A DNA stretch of 39,414 bases from Pseudomonadota bacterium (GCA_030057915.1 JASGUC010000060.1:1-39414), one strand, 5' to 3'. Shown: positions 7,201 to 15,892, counted from the first letter of the stretch. Made by a program: numbers and translations. The notes: generated from the letters alone by a model not told the origin.

Positions 7201-8316
7201 ATGATTAACATCAAGATCGGTGATATTCTGGAGTCCAAGTCCCAAACGCTTATAAATACCGTTAATTGCGTCGGCGTCATGGGCAAGGGGCTGGCTCTCC
7301 AGTTCAAGAAGCGGTTTCCCGACATGTTCGATGATTATGTCAGGCGCTGCCAACGAGGGGAAGTCAAGCTGGGGCAGCCATACCTATATCGGACACTGTT
7401 GCCGCCCTGGATATTGAACTTCCCCACCAAGGATCACTGGCGCTCCGTGGCCAGCCTGCATAGCATCATCGCCGGTCTGGAGCATCTTCTGCGAAATTAT
7501 CGGGAATGGGGCATTGCATCCCTGGCCGTGCCGCCTCTTGGCTGTGGGGAGGGTCAGCTTGAATGGAGCATTGTCGGCCCGACTCTCTATCGGTATTTGA
7601 ACCGCATGGATATTGAAATCGAGCTTTTCGCCCCCTATGGAACAGCACGGGACGAGTTGAAGCCGGAATTTCTGGCGCCCGATATCATTGCTTGCCGGCC
7701 GTCTCAACAACCTCAAAGAATCAAGCCGGCCTGGGTTGCCCTCGTGGAAATTATTTCCCGAATGGAACGACAACCGTATCACTGGCCTATCGGCCGGACA
7801 ATTTTCCAGAAAATCATTTATGTCGCCACGGAGCAGGGATTGCCTACAGGCATCAGTTACAGCCGCGGCAATTACGGTCCTTTCGCCCCAAAACTCAAGG
7901 AAATGATTGCCCGACTGATAAACAACGGCCTGATTGTGGAAGAACGGAACGGACGCATGTTCAGCGTAAAGGTCGGCAAGACCTTTGCGGATGCGAAAAA
8001 CATCTACAATGCCGAATTGTCGAAGTGGGAACCCATCATCGAGAAGGTTGCCGATCTTTTCATGCGGCTCAATACCCACCAGGCCGAGATGGTATCCACG
8101 GTGCTGTTTGCGTCTAAAAGTCGCCAAGGATCGAAGTGTCCCGAGACGGAACGCGAATTGTTGTGGGAGGTCCTCGCATGGAAGCAGCATCTGGAACCGC
8201 CCATGGACGAAAAGGAAATCGCTCGGACTGTCCGCAATCTCGGCGCCTTGGGATGGTTAAAGGTGCGGGCCAGTGAAGACCTGCCCGTCTCCGAGGACAT
8301 CCTCGCCATTTGCTGA
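7201..8316 (+). CDS. darG: DarG-like macrodomain antitoxin (DNA ADP-ribosyl glycohydrolase)
   Basis: A 371-residue two-domain antitoxin. The N-terminal macrodomain (about 1-155) shows NTVNCVGVMGKGLAL, the conserved loop binding ADP-ribose, and PPLGCGEGQLEW, the second loop. In the family this domain removes ADP-ribose from DNA, reversing DarT. The C-terminal part (about 170-300, WPIGRTIFQKIIY and later YSRGNYGPFAPKL) resembles DUF4065/SocA-like domains and probably binds the toxin directly. The ATG at 7201 is preferred, with AGGAG at 7191-7195; a GTG one codon earlier is possible. The gene follows darT by 8 bp and is surely co-transcribed. Confidence 0.9.
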   Translation: MINIKIGDILESKSQTLINTVNCVGVMGKGLALQFKKRFPDMFDDYVRRCQRGEVKLGQPYLYRTLLPPWILNFPTKDHWRSVASLHSIIAGLEHLLRNYREWGIASLAVPPLGCGEGQLEWSIVGPTLYRYLNRMDIEIELFAPYGTARDELKPEFLAPDIIACRPSQQPQRIKPAWVALVEIISRMERQPYHWPIGRTIFQKIIYVATEQGLPTGISYSRGNYGPFAPKLKEMIARLINNGLIVEERNGRMFSVKVGKTFADAKNIYNAELSKWEPIIEKVADLFMRLNTHQAEMVSTVLFASKSRQGSKCPETERELLWEVLAWKQHLEPPMDEKEIARTVRNLGALGWLKVRASEDLPVSEDILAIC

Positions 8317-8580
8317 TTTTCCGTTGAGAAATCAGTAAAATATGTAAGGCGCTATCCCGAGTCGAGGCGGCAAAACACCCTAATTTGACGATTCTTCGCC
8401 GCCGCTGCCGCCGTTTATGGTGGTTCGCCAATGCCGCTTGTGGTGGTTTGCCGCAGCCGCCTCTTGCCGTGGTTTGCCGCCAACGCCGCCTCAGCTTGCG
8501 TTGTTTCTCCGCCGCCGCTTGCGCAGGTTCGCCGCCGTCTGCAAACCGGCGGCGAGGGGCCATTTTCCCCTCTCGGGACG
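8317..8580. other. GC-rich low-complexity spacer
   Basis: Between two convergent genes lies a stretch dense in GCCGCC and TGGTTTGCCGC words (8396-8545). Several overlapping ORFs in all frames arise from this composition. No gene is supported. Confidence 0.6.
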
Positions 8581-8673
8581 CCTGCTGCGCCGACCCTATG
8601 CCGGCGCGCCGGCATAGGTAAAGTACCTGAAAATATAGGTGGAATCGACGACGGTCAAAAAGTTTTCACCTGT
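8581..8673. repeat. Palindrome-containing repeat, copy 1 of 3
   Basis: A perfect 24-bp palindrome at 8595-8618 (centre GGCGCGCC, outer arms CCTATG/CATAGG) is followed by TAAAGTACCTGAAAATATAG and then GTGGAATCGACGACGGTC and AAAAAGTTTTCACCTG. The same sequence occurs at 24,199 and 36,660. This copy lies between the ends of darG and the convergent 8692-10545 gene, so it may act as a bidirectional terminator as well as a repeat. Confidence 0.88.
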
Positions 8674-8691
8674 TTTTTGGTATAACTTTTT

Positions 8692-10545
8692 TCACACCGG
8701 CAATTGCCTGGCCCGCAGCTCGCGCCACAGGCTCGTCTTACGATTATGTTCCCTGCGCCACCGGGCAATAAGCCGGTTGCAGGCGCTGCGGCTCACCTCG
8801 TAAAGGGCGGCCATCCAGTCCGCCTGCTCCGTGTAGCGCGAACCGCGGGCGGTGGACGGATCGGGGACGATGGCGGCGAGATGGTCCGCCCAGATCCCTA
8901 AGAGCATGGGCAGATCAACGGGGGGCGCCAGGCGCCTCAAGGCCCCTTGGCGCCCCTTGTCCAGGAGGGCTTTGTCGTCGCGATCGGCGACGAGGACCGT
9001 TTTGAAGAAATTCGGATAATCCGCCGCCAGGGCTTCCGCACCCGCAACGTCCTTCGTCAACCGGGCAAGCCATGCCCACTGGGCCTTGAAAACGGCGGCG
9101 GCAGCGCCTTCCTCTCCATTGAAGGGCAGACGTAATTGTTCAAGCCAGCGGCCCAGTTTGTCCCGGAACCAGTCCGCCTTCGTCTCCCTGTCCAGATCCG
9201 CTTCGAGGAGCCAGTGAATCCATGCCTCGGCCCCGTCATCGACTGATCGCCGATAATATGAGAGGCTTCCCCGCGCCGCCATGTCGCGCCATTCCACAAA
9301 GAGATGACGAAGGGCTTCCCTTGGCGATGGATCGGAGAGCTTGCGAAACTCGCCGACGATCGTATCCCAATCCTCCGGGTTCCGATGGACAGCGCCCTGC
9401 AAGATGGCGGCGGCGCACCGGATCGGATTGCCCAGTCGCCGGGAGACATCCGCCCATGTAGCGAGTAATTTCGATATAATTTCTCCATCCGTGCGGAGAT
9501 AATTAAAGGTGAAGGTAGAGGTGAAGGCTTTCAGGATGGATAGTTCGGGATGCCATGTCTTTCCGTCATCCCGGCGGAACAGGGAGGCAAAGGTTTCCTC
9601 GAGATATCTCTCTGCTTGCTCATAATCGCCCCTTTCCACCGCCGCGGCAATCAACGGTGGACCATATTTCCAGTTTTCCCTCAGTAACCGCCCGCAAGTT
9701 TCCAGATATTTGGCGGGCTCGAATCTCTCTTCATACAAATCGCCGACGCGACGCCATATCGAATTAACCATTTGCAATGCGTAGGTTTCCGGGTTCGCGG
9801 CCAGGCAAGAGTAGATCTCCCGGCAGCAGGGGGCAGGCAATTCCGCAAAAAAAGACACGCAGGCATTACTATCCAGATAGACCTGTTTATCAGTTGCTAT
9901 CAGGCTATGGGCCATCTCCAGAAGGGCGGCCCCGGCTTCCGGTCCTTCCCCGACGGCCAGGCGGCCCCACTTGAGGACGCACCTCGTGGTGTCTTTCCCC
10001 AGCGTGCATCCATCTCCATATTCCACGCCCATCCATTCGGGATAATCGGCGATGGCTTCCGAGAGCGTCTCCAGGGCATCGAGGAACAGGTCCGGTTCAG
10101 CGACGAGGGCATAGACGTCATCGATGAGCGGCAACATTTCTCCCGCAATGGGTTCCAGGTCATTCGCGAGACTATCTGCATCGAAATAGGTCTCTTCCCA
10201 GTGGTGTTCACTGACGGCATAGCTACCATCCTCATCGCCGACCTCGCCTATGATCCCGTCCCAGCGCCCCCACAGATCCCGCCAGCGCTCTAGGAGACGC
10301 GCTTCCGACATGGTGATTCTTGCTGTCTTCTCCGTCTTGCCGTTCGTGTCCGGAGGATTCCGCCCTTCTTCAGACTCCAGAAGGCTCGCGAGGGTCGCCG
10401 CGATGTCCGGATCGGTCTTCCTGAAGCCTTCCTGCCAACGATCAACGTCCCCCTCGGAAAAGACAATGTCGAGAAGTTTTGCAACCTGTTCCTTCGTAAA
10501 TGCTTCCAGCAGACGGCTGCCTATATTGATGGTTTTCTTTTTCAT
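8692..10545 (-). CDS. Large helical protein of unknown function
   Basis: A 617-residue protein, apparently soluble, with no signal peptide or membrane segment. It is rich in Trp, Leu and Ala with many amphipathic helices. The section around residues 90-150 (WRDLWGRWDGIIGEVGDEDG, then HHWEETYFD) resembles uncharacterised solenoid proteins that I associate with SWIM zinc-finger genes, but no SWIM motif is present. Pairs of helices such as ERGDYEQAERYLEETFASL suggest TPR-like repeats, pointing to a scaffold or interaction role. The ATG at 10545 is preferred: AGGAG lies directly against the upstream ATG at 10557, too close to serve it. Its neighbours are toxin-antitoxin fragments, so an accessory or defence role is possible but unproven. 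The gene is full length and uninterrupted in an otherwise decayed region. Confidence 0.7.
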   Translation of the reverse strand: MKKKTINIGSRLLEAFTKEQVAKLLDIVFSEGDVDRWQEGFRKTDPDIAATLASLLESEEGRNPPDTNGKTEKTARITMSEARLLERWRDLWGRWDGIIGEVGDEDGSYAVSEHHWEETYFDADSLANDLEPIAGEMLPLIDDVYALVAEPDLFLDALETLSEAIADYPEWMGVEYGDGCTLGKDTTRCVLKWGRLAVGEGPEAGAALLEMAHSLIATDKQVYLDSNACVSFFAELPAPCCREIYSCLAANPETYALQMVNSIWRRVGDLYEERFEPAKYLETCGRLLRENWKYGPPLIAAAVERGDYEQAERYLEETFASLFRRDDGKTWHPELSILKAFTSTFTFNYLRTDGEIISKLLATWADVSRRLGNPIRCAAAILQGAVHRNPEDWDTIVGEFRKLSDPSPREALRHLFVEWRDMAARGSLSYYRRSVDDGAEAWIHWLLEADLDRETKADWFRDKLGRWLEQLRLPFNGEEGAAAAVFKAQWAWLARLTKDVAGAEALAADYPNFFKTVLVADRDDKALLDKGRQGALRRLAPPVDLPMLLGIWADHLAAIVPDPSTARGSRYTEQADWMAALYEVSRSACNRLIARWRREHNRKTSLWRELRARQLPV

Positions 10546-10611
10546 TTGAAAGAGCATCTCCTAATAATTGATGGATACCATGATCCTGGTTCCTGCGATA
10601 CGCTTTTCCCT

Positions 10612-10731
10612 TCAAAAACGCGAGGAAAATTCTCGTTTTTTCTTGCCCATGCATTGATGGCAAGTTGTTGAGTTAAAGGCTTTCCCGTGGCATATGTCGG
10701 GATGGACGGTGATTCTATCCTGCCAATTCAC
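10612..10731 (-). pseudogene. DUF433 antitoxin N-terminal fragment
   Basis: After a strong AAGGAGG site, a GTG-started frame reads VNWQDRITVHPDICHGKA. This matches the start of DUF433 proteins (small antitoxin-like DNA-binding proteins usually paired with a PIN-like DUF5615 toxin), which normally continue with CIKGTRIPV. Here the sequence changes to FNSTTCHQC and stops after 39 residues, so the helix-turn-helix part is missing and no toxin gene follows. An inverted repeat at about 10615-10640 with flanking A and T runs, at the end of the fragment, could serve as a terminator. Confidence 0.6.
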
Positions 10732-10889
10732 TTGCTTTTCCTCCTTGCGGTTTTTCTTTTTTTGTCGGCAGCATTGGTGTAAATACTTAATTCGAACGAT
10801 TACTTTCCTCAATTGCGGCACATTTCTTTTCTGTGTCGTACCCAAGAGAATGATACTTACGCTTACCATATTCACGGGCGTAAGTCAGA

Positions 10890-11219
10890 TCAGTGGGCGA
10901 TTTCAATTCCGTTTTTTATTATGTAGTTAAGAAGACTGCCAGGCGCCGCTTTCCTGACTTGGGAAGGTGAGAAACCAAGGGCATCTATCGGATAGGGAAT
11001 ATCCCAAGCCGCCTTTCCGAGATAACCAGCCCTGTCCCAGAGGCTCATTTTCTCAAAAAGAGGCGATACAACGGCCAAATCTACATCGCTATCCTTGTCC
11101 GCGAGCTGATTTGCCTGTGATCCGAAAAGATAGACCCTCTCGATAGAGACGCCTAACGATTTGAGATTCTCAATGTAACGAGTTATTACATCCCTGATTT
11201 CAGGTGTTGCTTGAGCCAC
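10890..11219 (-). CDS. Minimal nucleotidyltransferase (MNT) domain protein
   Basis: A 109-residue MNT protein with GSQANQLADKDSDVDLAVVS (GSx10DxD) near residues 33-52. It starts at GTG 11219 inside the end of an upstream HEPN fragment (overlap 34 bp), the usual HEPN-MNT arrangement. The upstream HEPN gene is only a tail, so this nucleotidyltransferase is now an orphan. It belongs to a different subgroup from the two other MntA proteins in the window (ends in LLNYIIKNGIEI). Confidence 0.82.
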   Translation of the reverse strand: MAQATPEIRDVITRYIENLKSLGVSIERVYLFGSQANQLADKDSDVDLAVVSPLFEKMSLWDRAGYLGKAAWDIPYPIDALGFSPSQVRKAAPGSLLNYIIKNGIEIAH

Positions 11220-11299
11220 TTTAGCATCGTCTTTGAATCGATTAGAATCCTTTTTGCCGTTTTCTCATTGAATTCTTTTCGGCCCAGGTTCCTGAGCTG
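11186..11299 (-). pseudogene. HEPN-domain protein, C-terminal fragment
   Basis: The frame reads QLRNLGRKEFNEKTAKRI and then a helix ending LKWLKQHLKSGM before TAA at 11186. This is the usual tail of HEPN-domain proteins encoded upstream of MNT genes. Nothing upstream of about 11,300 in this frame looks like the rest of the domain, so the RNase or regulatory core has been lost. Confidence 0.55.
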
Positions 11300-11428
11300 T
11301 CCACATCTCTACGATAGTGGATGGATGGTGTTGATTATCAACCACACAACGAGCAAGGAAAGCCGACCGGCTAACGCGAAAATCAGCGACGTGGCGCGGT
11401 TCATTGCCACGTTCACTGCCTTGATTCG

Positions 11429-11668
11429 TCATGCAACTTCCTGCAATTTATTTACAAGCTCTTTGCCGGATATAGGTGTTGGAAGCTCTTTGCCATCTTC
11501 TTTATAAATCTGTATCGTTTCTTCTATGATATTGCATAGTTCGTTAAATACTTCACGTTCATCGCTTCCGTGACAACCACCGTTGAAAAGTTCCGGACAA
11601 CTACCTATGAAACAGTTATCAACATCCGACCATTCTATGATCTTCACATATTTCGATCTAGCAGCCAT
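11429..11668 (-). CDS. hicB: HicB-family antitoxin
   Basis: A 79-residue HicB-like protein: YVKIIEWSDVDNCFIGSCPE, then LFNGGCHGSDEREVF, the degenerate RNase H-like fold that binds HicA toxin. The C-terminal ELCNIIEETIQIYKEDGK helix fits the short HicB class. The start has AAGG 8 to 10 bases upstream. The hicA gene lies upstream on the same strand but has lost its end to an inserted sequence (11690-11795), so the antitoxin now follows a truncated toxin. Confidence 0.85.
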   Translation of the reverse strand: MAARSKYVKIIEWSDVDNCFIGSCPELFNGGCHGSDEREVFNELCNIIEETIQIYKEDGKELPTPISGKELVNKLQEVA

Positions 11669-11689
11669 TTTTGCACCTTCTCAATGGCA

Positions 11690-11795
11690 GAAGGGGAGAT
11701 ATTGGTCCGGCGGTAACGCAAAATCGGTGCTATGGGACCAATACGTGATCGCCGCAATGGAGCCAGTTTGTGATCGCCGTAATGGAGCCACCCGG
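11690..11795. mobile_element. IS21-like terminal remnant inside the hicAB locus
   Basis: TGATCGCCGTAATGGAGCCA and a TGATCGCCGCAATGGAGCCA variant occur as near-identical units about 28 bp apart near 11740-11790, with a weaker third unit (GGACCAATA) flanking them. Short, repeated terminal units with this wording are typical of IS21-family ends. No istA/istB genes remain. It lies between the broken 3' end of hicA and the start of hicB. Confidence 0.5.
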
Positions 11796-11960
11796 CTACT
11801 GATCCAAATAGTGTTTTGCATCTTCACCTTCGTTACCCGAAATCGTTATAGTTTTTTTCAGCATCGGATGTACGAAATTTCTGTGGCTTCCCTTTCCCCC
11901 TCTGCTCACAAAACCTTCTTTTTCCAAGTCTCTAATCAAATCTCGTATTTTTCTTGGCAT
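11796..11960 (-). pseudogene. hicA: HicA-family mRNA interferase toxin, C-terminally truncated
   Basis: From the ATG at 11960 the frame encodes 54 residues: MPRKIRDLIRDLEKEGF, GGKGSHRNFVHP, KKTITISGNEGEDAK and a premature TAG at 11796. This is the double-stranded RNA-binding-like fold of HicA toxins, and the catalytic His in GKGSHRNF is present. Family members are about 70-80 residues and end in a helix with a run such as AIKKAIEEV; that helix is missing because the IS21-like remnant begins right after residue 54. The gene precedes hicB as expected. Residual toxicity is possible since the His-containing core survives, but stability is doubtful. Confidence 0.8.
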
Positions 11961-12251
11961 GTTTCTAAACTGTCGATTATGTCACAGAAACTATGAGATA
12001 TATGTGCTATTTTTTATTACATAACATTCGGCGCTTAAGCGACGAGCACGAGGATGCTGCCCTCTCATGAACGCCCGAAAAGGAACGATTGATCGTCAAA
12101 GGCGGGGGGGCGAAAGTGCTCTATGCGGAATAAAGCCAGGGAAACAAAGAACTCCGGGTCTTTCTTTCCCTCCCTTGCGCTGCGGTCGCATCCCCCGGAG
12201 GCTACCGCAGGCAATTGATAGCGATATAAGCAGGGGAAGCGGAGAAGTCAA
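11961..12251. other. Intergenic region, no gene recognised
   Basis: AT-rich upstream sequence of hicA (11961-12030) that must hold its promoter, but no clear -35/-10 pair is seen. From 12060 to 12240 the sequence is GC-rich without a convincing reading frame. GGAG at 12241-12244 serves the gene starting at 12252. Confidence 0.4.
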
Positions 12252-12647
12252 GTGGAAATAAAGGTTAAAATCGAAGACCAGGAAATCCGGGAATCCCTTT
12301 CGGCATTGCAGAACCGCATGTCGGACCTGAGCCCCGTCATGAAGAATATCGGCGAAATCGTGCACGCCTCCATCCGGAGAAACTTCGAGGTCGGCGGCAG
12401 GCCGAAACGCCGGGAACCATCCATGCGGGTCAAGCGGGAGGGCGGCCAGACGCTGATCCGCAAGGGAACGGCCGGCGGTCTCTTAGTATGCCACTTGGAT
12501 GTGAGAGGGGCTCTTTCTGTTAATCGACAATTCCTCGATAATCGGCGGTCTGTTGCCCGCCCTCTGATTCTGGTTCCAAACGCTTTCATTCCTTTTGGCC
12601 ACCTGGCCGGCCCCTTCAAGGTGGACACGGCCACTGCCCTGAAATAA
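12252..12647 (+). pseudogene. Phage virion morphogenesis (Mu gpG-like) protein, chimeric fragment
   Basis: A GTG-started frame with GGAG 8 bp upstream. The first 75 or so residues fit the phage virion morphogenesis (gpG/tail completion) family: VKIEDQEIRESLSALQNRM, IGEIVHASIRRNFEVGGRP and KREGGQTLIRKG. After TLIRKG the family normally continues with a gly/ile-rich strand and a HQFGG-type motif; here the sequence switches to unrelated residues (LDVRGALSVNRQFLDN), so the gene appears to be a prophage scrap fused to other DNA. No other phage genes are nearby. Confidence 0.5.
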
Positions 12648-12744
12648 CTCAGGGAGTCGGGCGACCCTCTTTCCCTTTGCAATCCTGCGAAATTCTGCTA
12701 TGTCCTTCTCAACTGGTCTGCCTAGGGCTGCACACCCGATGACG

Positions 12745-12775
12745 GCAGGCGTAGGGACGCATGCTGGTGCGTCGG
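12745..12775. repeat. Solitary REP-like hairpin
   Basis: GTAGGGACGCATGCTGGTGCGTC contains a GACGCA/TGCGTC stem at about 12753-12770, in the style of the GTAGGGGCGG REP units elsewhere in the window but with a different stem. It may be a member of another REP family. Confidence 0.35.
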
Positions 12776-12863
12776 CATGGCTGTCGCTTTATCCATAAGA
12801 CCTTTACTCCTAGTCCGTGAATTCATCCCGTTCCTGATCACCTTTGAAGCGTATAGAGAGACC

Positions 12864-13031
12864 ATGTTCACCTTTATCATTATTCATTGCGTCATGAAAA
12901 AGAGGGATGAACTATGGATGCTGACCCTATACGCCAAATCTGCTCATGATAACATCCCGTCACACGTCGTAAAAGCAATGAAAGAGAGATTTGAACATGA
13001 AAAACAGTTAATTATCCGGCAGGGAACTTGA
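12864..13031 (+). pseudogene. RelE/HigB-like toxin, C-terminal remnant
   Basis: The frame contains VMKKRDELWMLTLYAKSAHD and NIPSHVVKAMKERFEHEKQ, the typical C-terminal strand and helix of RelE/HigB-type toxins whose antitoxin gene lies downstream. The N-terminal half (first strands and basic patch) is not recognisable in any frame upstream, so the toxin is truncated. The last codons overlap the start of the Xre gene at 12997, as expected for a toxin-first pair. Confidence 0.6.
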
Positions 13032-13314
13032 ACGTCATGAGGCAAAGCGGGACGTCTGGCAGGAAGTCTTGGACGGCATAGACGAAATCAAGGCCGGAGG
13101 CGGGAAAAGGGTCGTCGTCGAGCCGAAAACGGAAGTCGCCAAGGCGCGCATCAAGACGGGGCTTTCCCAAAGCCAGTTTGCCGCATTGATGGGCGTCTCG
13201 AAACGAACGCTGGAACAATGGGAGCAAGGGCGGCGCGAACCGTCCCGGGCGGCAAAAACACTGATCCGGATCGCTGATTTACGCCCGGAAGTCTTGAAAG
13301 AAATTACCATTTGA
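12997..13314 (+). pseudogene. Xre-family antitoxin with a nonsense codon at position 5
   Basis: From the ATG at 12997 the frame reads MKNS, TAA (13009-13011), then LSGRELERHEAKRDVWQEVL and stays open to the stop at 13312. Homologues begin M-x-N-x-K-LSGRE, so TAA probably replaces AAA. The helix-turn-helix is intact: ARIKTGLSQSQFAALMGVSK, then RTLEQWEQGRREPS, the usual operator-binding domain of HigA-type antitoxins. A TTG at 13069 could restart translation and give an 81-residue protein with the whole DNA-binding domain but without the N-terminal toxin-binding region. Upstream is the remnant of its RelE-like toxin, so loss of the antitoxin would no longer be costly. Confidence 0.75.
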
Positions 13315-13408
13315 CGCATCGACAAATAGCCCCGTTTCGCGAATGCAAATCAGGGATTTTGTTTTGCCATCTGATACGTTGCATGAGTCTGAAGACGGCC
13401 GATAAATC

Positions 13409-15892
13409 ATGTTTAACGAAGCAGACACCAGAGCAAAGCTCATCGACCCCGCCATCCACAAACGGGGCTGGACTGAAGATCTCATCCGGCGCGAAGAAAC
13501 GGCGGGCACGGTTGAAATCATCGGTGGCAGGGCAAGGCGCAGATCGCGCGGGAAGATCGATTACGTTCTGCGGGTCAAGGTCAATGTGGACACCCAGCCC
13601 GTCGCCCTGGCCCTCATTGAAGCCAAGAAAGAAAGCCTGCCGCCCGGCCACGGCCTGGACCAGGCCAAAAGCTATGCGGATTGCAGACGGCACAACGTCC
13701 AGTTCGTCTTCTCATCTAACGGTCGTCAATTCGTCGCATATGACAACTTCACGGGCATGACGTCCACGCCGAAGTCCATGACGGAATTCCCCACGCCGGC
13801 AGAGCTTCGCGCCCGCTATGAATCAGGCAAGGGCTACTCGCTCGATTCCCCGGCTGCCCGGCCGCTGCTACAGCGATACCCCGGCGGCGAGGGAACGCGG
13901 CGCTACTACCAGGACGCGGCCATCCGCGCCGTCATGGAAAAGATCGCCCAATGCGAACTCACCGGCCGGCCCAGGCGTGCGCTGTTGGCCCTGGCCACGG
14001 GCTCCGGCAAGACCTTCATCGCCGTCAACCTGCTCAAACGCATGTCCGACGCCGGAAAGCTTACCCGGGCCCTGTTCGTCTGTGATCGTGACGAACTGCG
14101 CACCCAGGCCCTCACGGCCTTCCAGAACGTCTTCGGTTCCGATGCCGCCGCAGTCTATCGGAAACCGGACGGAACCAACAACGCCAAAAACGCCCGCATC
14201 CACGTCGCAACCTACCAGACCCTCGGCATCGAAAGCGAAAACGGCGACGCGAATTTCCTGACGACCTACTACCCTAAAGACTACTTCACCCACGTCGTCA
14301 TCGACGAGTGCCACCGCTCGGCCTGGGGCAGGTGGTCCCAGGTGCTCACCCGCAACCGCAGCGCCGTGCATATCGGCCTCACGGCAACGCCCCGGAGGCT
14401 TGTGGAGAGCCTGAAACGGCAAACGCAGGAACGAGAGATGGCGTCCGTGGAGGACTTGCCGCTGGCCGCTGATGGAAATGCCAAGTTGCCCGAGCCGAAG
14501 CCGGATGTCGATCTTCCCGCGCCCTACGGCGTCGCGAAGGAAGTCCTGGCCGATGCGGAGATCACCGCCAACAACCTCGCCTACTTCGGCGAACCGGCTT
14601 ATGAATACGACATCGCTCAAGCCATCGAGGACGGCTACCTGGCGGCCTGCGAAATTCAGAAGGGCCGCGTCAACCTCGACGACACGGGCATCACGAAACA
14701 GGAAATCATCGCCCGCAACCCCATTGATGCCATCACAGGCAAACCCGTTACCGCCGATCAAATCGAGGCCCTGTACCAGAAAACCCAGTATGAAGACCGC
14801 ATTCTGCTGCCCGATCGCGTTTTGGCCATGAGCCGGGACCTGTTCCAATACCTGATCGATACCGGCGGACCCGAGCAAAAGACCATCATCTTCTGCGCCC
14901 GCGACCGCCACGCCGACGACGTGGCGGTCTGCCTGAACAACCTCTATGCGCAATGGTGCGCCGACAACGGCAAACCGCGGCTGGAGCATTATGCCTTCAA
15001 ATGCACTGCCGCCAGCAGCGGCAATGACCAGCTCCCGGACTTGCGGGCCTCATCCCGCAGCCACTTTGTTGCCACCACGGTTGACCTGTTATCCACGGGA
15101 GTGGATGTCCCCTGCGTCCGAAACATCGTTTTCTTCAAGTACCTCAAGAGCCCCATCAGCTTCTATCAGATGGTCGGACGCGGCACGCGCATCGATGCCC
15201 CCACGGGTAAGCTGATGTTCCGCGTCTATGACTACACCGATGCCACACGGCTGTTCGGCGAGGATTTTATCACCAAGCCGACCAAGCCACGCGAGGGTCC
15301 AGAGCCACCACTGCCGCCACCGGAACCGGCGATCAGCGTCGAAGGGTTCGACGTCCATATCACCGATGCGGGCCGCTTCATCGTCACCGATGTGGACGGG
15401 AAGGCCATGCCCGTGCCCATCGAGGAATACAAGGCCCGCCTCGCTGCCCGTTTGGTCCAAGAGGTTCAAACAATCAATGATTTCCGCAGCCGCTGGATCG
15501 ACCCTCCCTCGCGCCGGGAACTCATCGACGCCCTGGTGACTTCAGGATATTCGCCATCCGTTGTGCAGATGGTGGATGACCGGAGCGACTACGACCTCTA
15601 TGACGTGCTGGGAGAGCTTGGCTGGGGGATGAATCCGCGCTCGCGTCGTGACCGTGCGCTGGCCTTCACCTACAAAAACGAGGATTGGCTGAATACCCTC
15701 TCGCAGCGGGCGGCCGCCACGATCCGCGCCATCGCCAGCCAGTTTGAACGAGGAGGCACCGACGACCTGGAGAACCCGCAGATCTTCCAGACACCCGAGG
15801 TCAAATTGGCGGGCGGACTGGCAGCGCTGCAGAGTGCGGGCAACCCGCGTGAACTTCTCGTTGAAACCAAGTCCAGGATGTTCGCCGCATGA
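13409..15892 (+). CDS. hsdR: Type I restriction enzyme R subunit
   Basis: An 827-residue motor and nuclease subunit of a type I restriction-modification system, cutting unmethylated DNA after ATP-driven translocation. Seen: N-terminal PD-(D/E)xK nuclease with KIDYVLRVK near 50 and ALIEAKKES near 70; Walker A ATGSGKTF near 198; DECH box (IDECHRSAWG) near 298; GLTATPRR (motif III); and QMVGRGTRID (motif VI). The C-terminus resembles the EcoEI-type domain. It shares ATGA with hsdS downstream. No obvious Shine-Dalgarno sequence precedes the ATG. The frame is uninterrupted and all motifs are present, unlike the restriction genes at the left end of the window. Confidence 0.95.
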   Translation: MFNEADTRAKLIDPAIHKRGWTEDLIRREETAGTVEIIGGRARRRSRGKIDYVLRVKVNVDTQPVALALIEAKKESLPPGHGLDQAKSYADCRRHNVQFVFSSNGRQFVAYDNFTGMTSTPKSMTEFPTPAELRARYESGKGYSLDSPAARPLLQRYPGGEGTRRYYQDAAIRAVMEKIAQCELTGRPRRALLALATGSGKTFIAVNLLKRMSDAGKLTRALFVCDRDELRTQALTAFQNVFGSDAAAVYRKPDGTNNAKNARIHVATYQTLGIESENGDANFLTTYYPKDYFTHVVIDECHRSAWGRWSQVLTRNRSAVHIGLTATPRRLVESLKRQTQEREMASVEDLPLAADGNAKLPEPKPDVDLPAPYGVAKEVLADAEITANNLAYFGEPAYEYDIAQAIEDGYLAACEIQKGRVNLDDTGITKQEIIARNPIDAITGKPVTADQIEALYQKTQYEDRILLPDRVLAMSRDLFQYLIDTGGPEQKTIIFCARDRHADDVAVCLNNLYAQWCADNGKPRLEHYAFKCTAASSGNDQLPDLRASSRSHFVATTVDLLSTGVDVPCVRNIVFFKYLKSPISFYQMVGRGTRIDAPTGKLMFRVYDYTDATRLFGEDFITKPTKPREGPEPPLPPPEPAISVEGFDVHITDAGRFIVTDVDGKAMPVPIEEYKARLAARLVQEVQTINDFRSRWIDPPSRRELIDALVTSGYSPSVVQMVDDRSDYDLYDVLGELGWGMNPRSRRDRALAFTYKNEDWLNTLSQRAAATIRAIASQFERGGTDDLENPQIFQTPEVKLAGGLAALQSAGNPRELLVETKSRMFAA

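Noticed and set aside
12105..12245. A structured RNA or riboswitch before the gpG-like fragment
   Set aside because: No convincing paired elements or known motif beyond GC-rich composition could be identified by eye.
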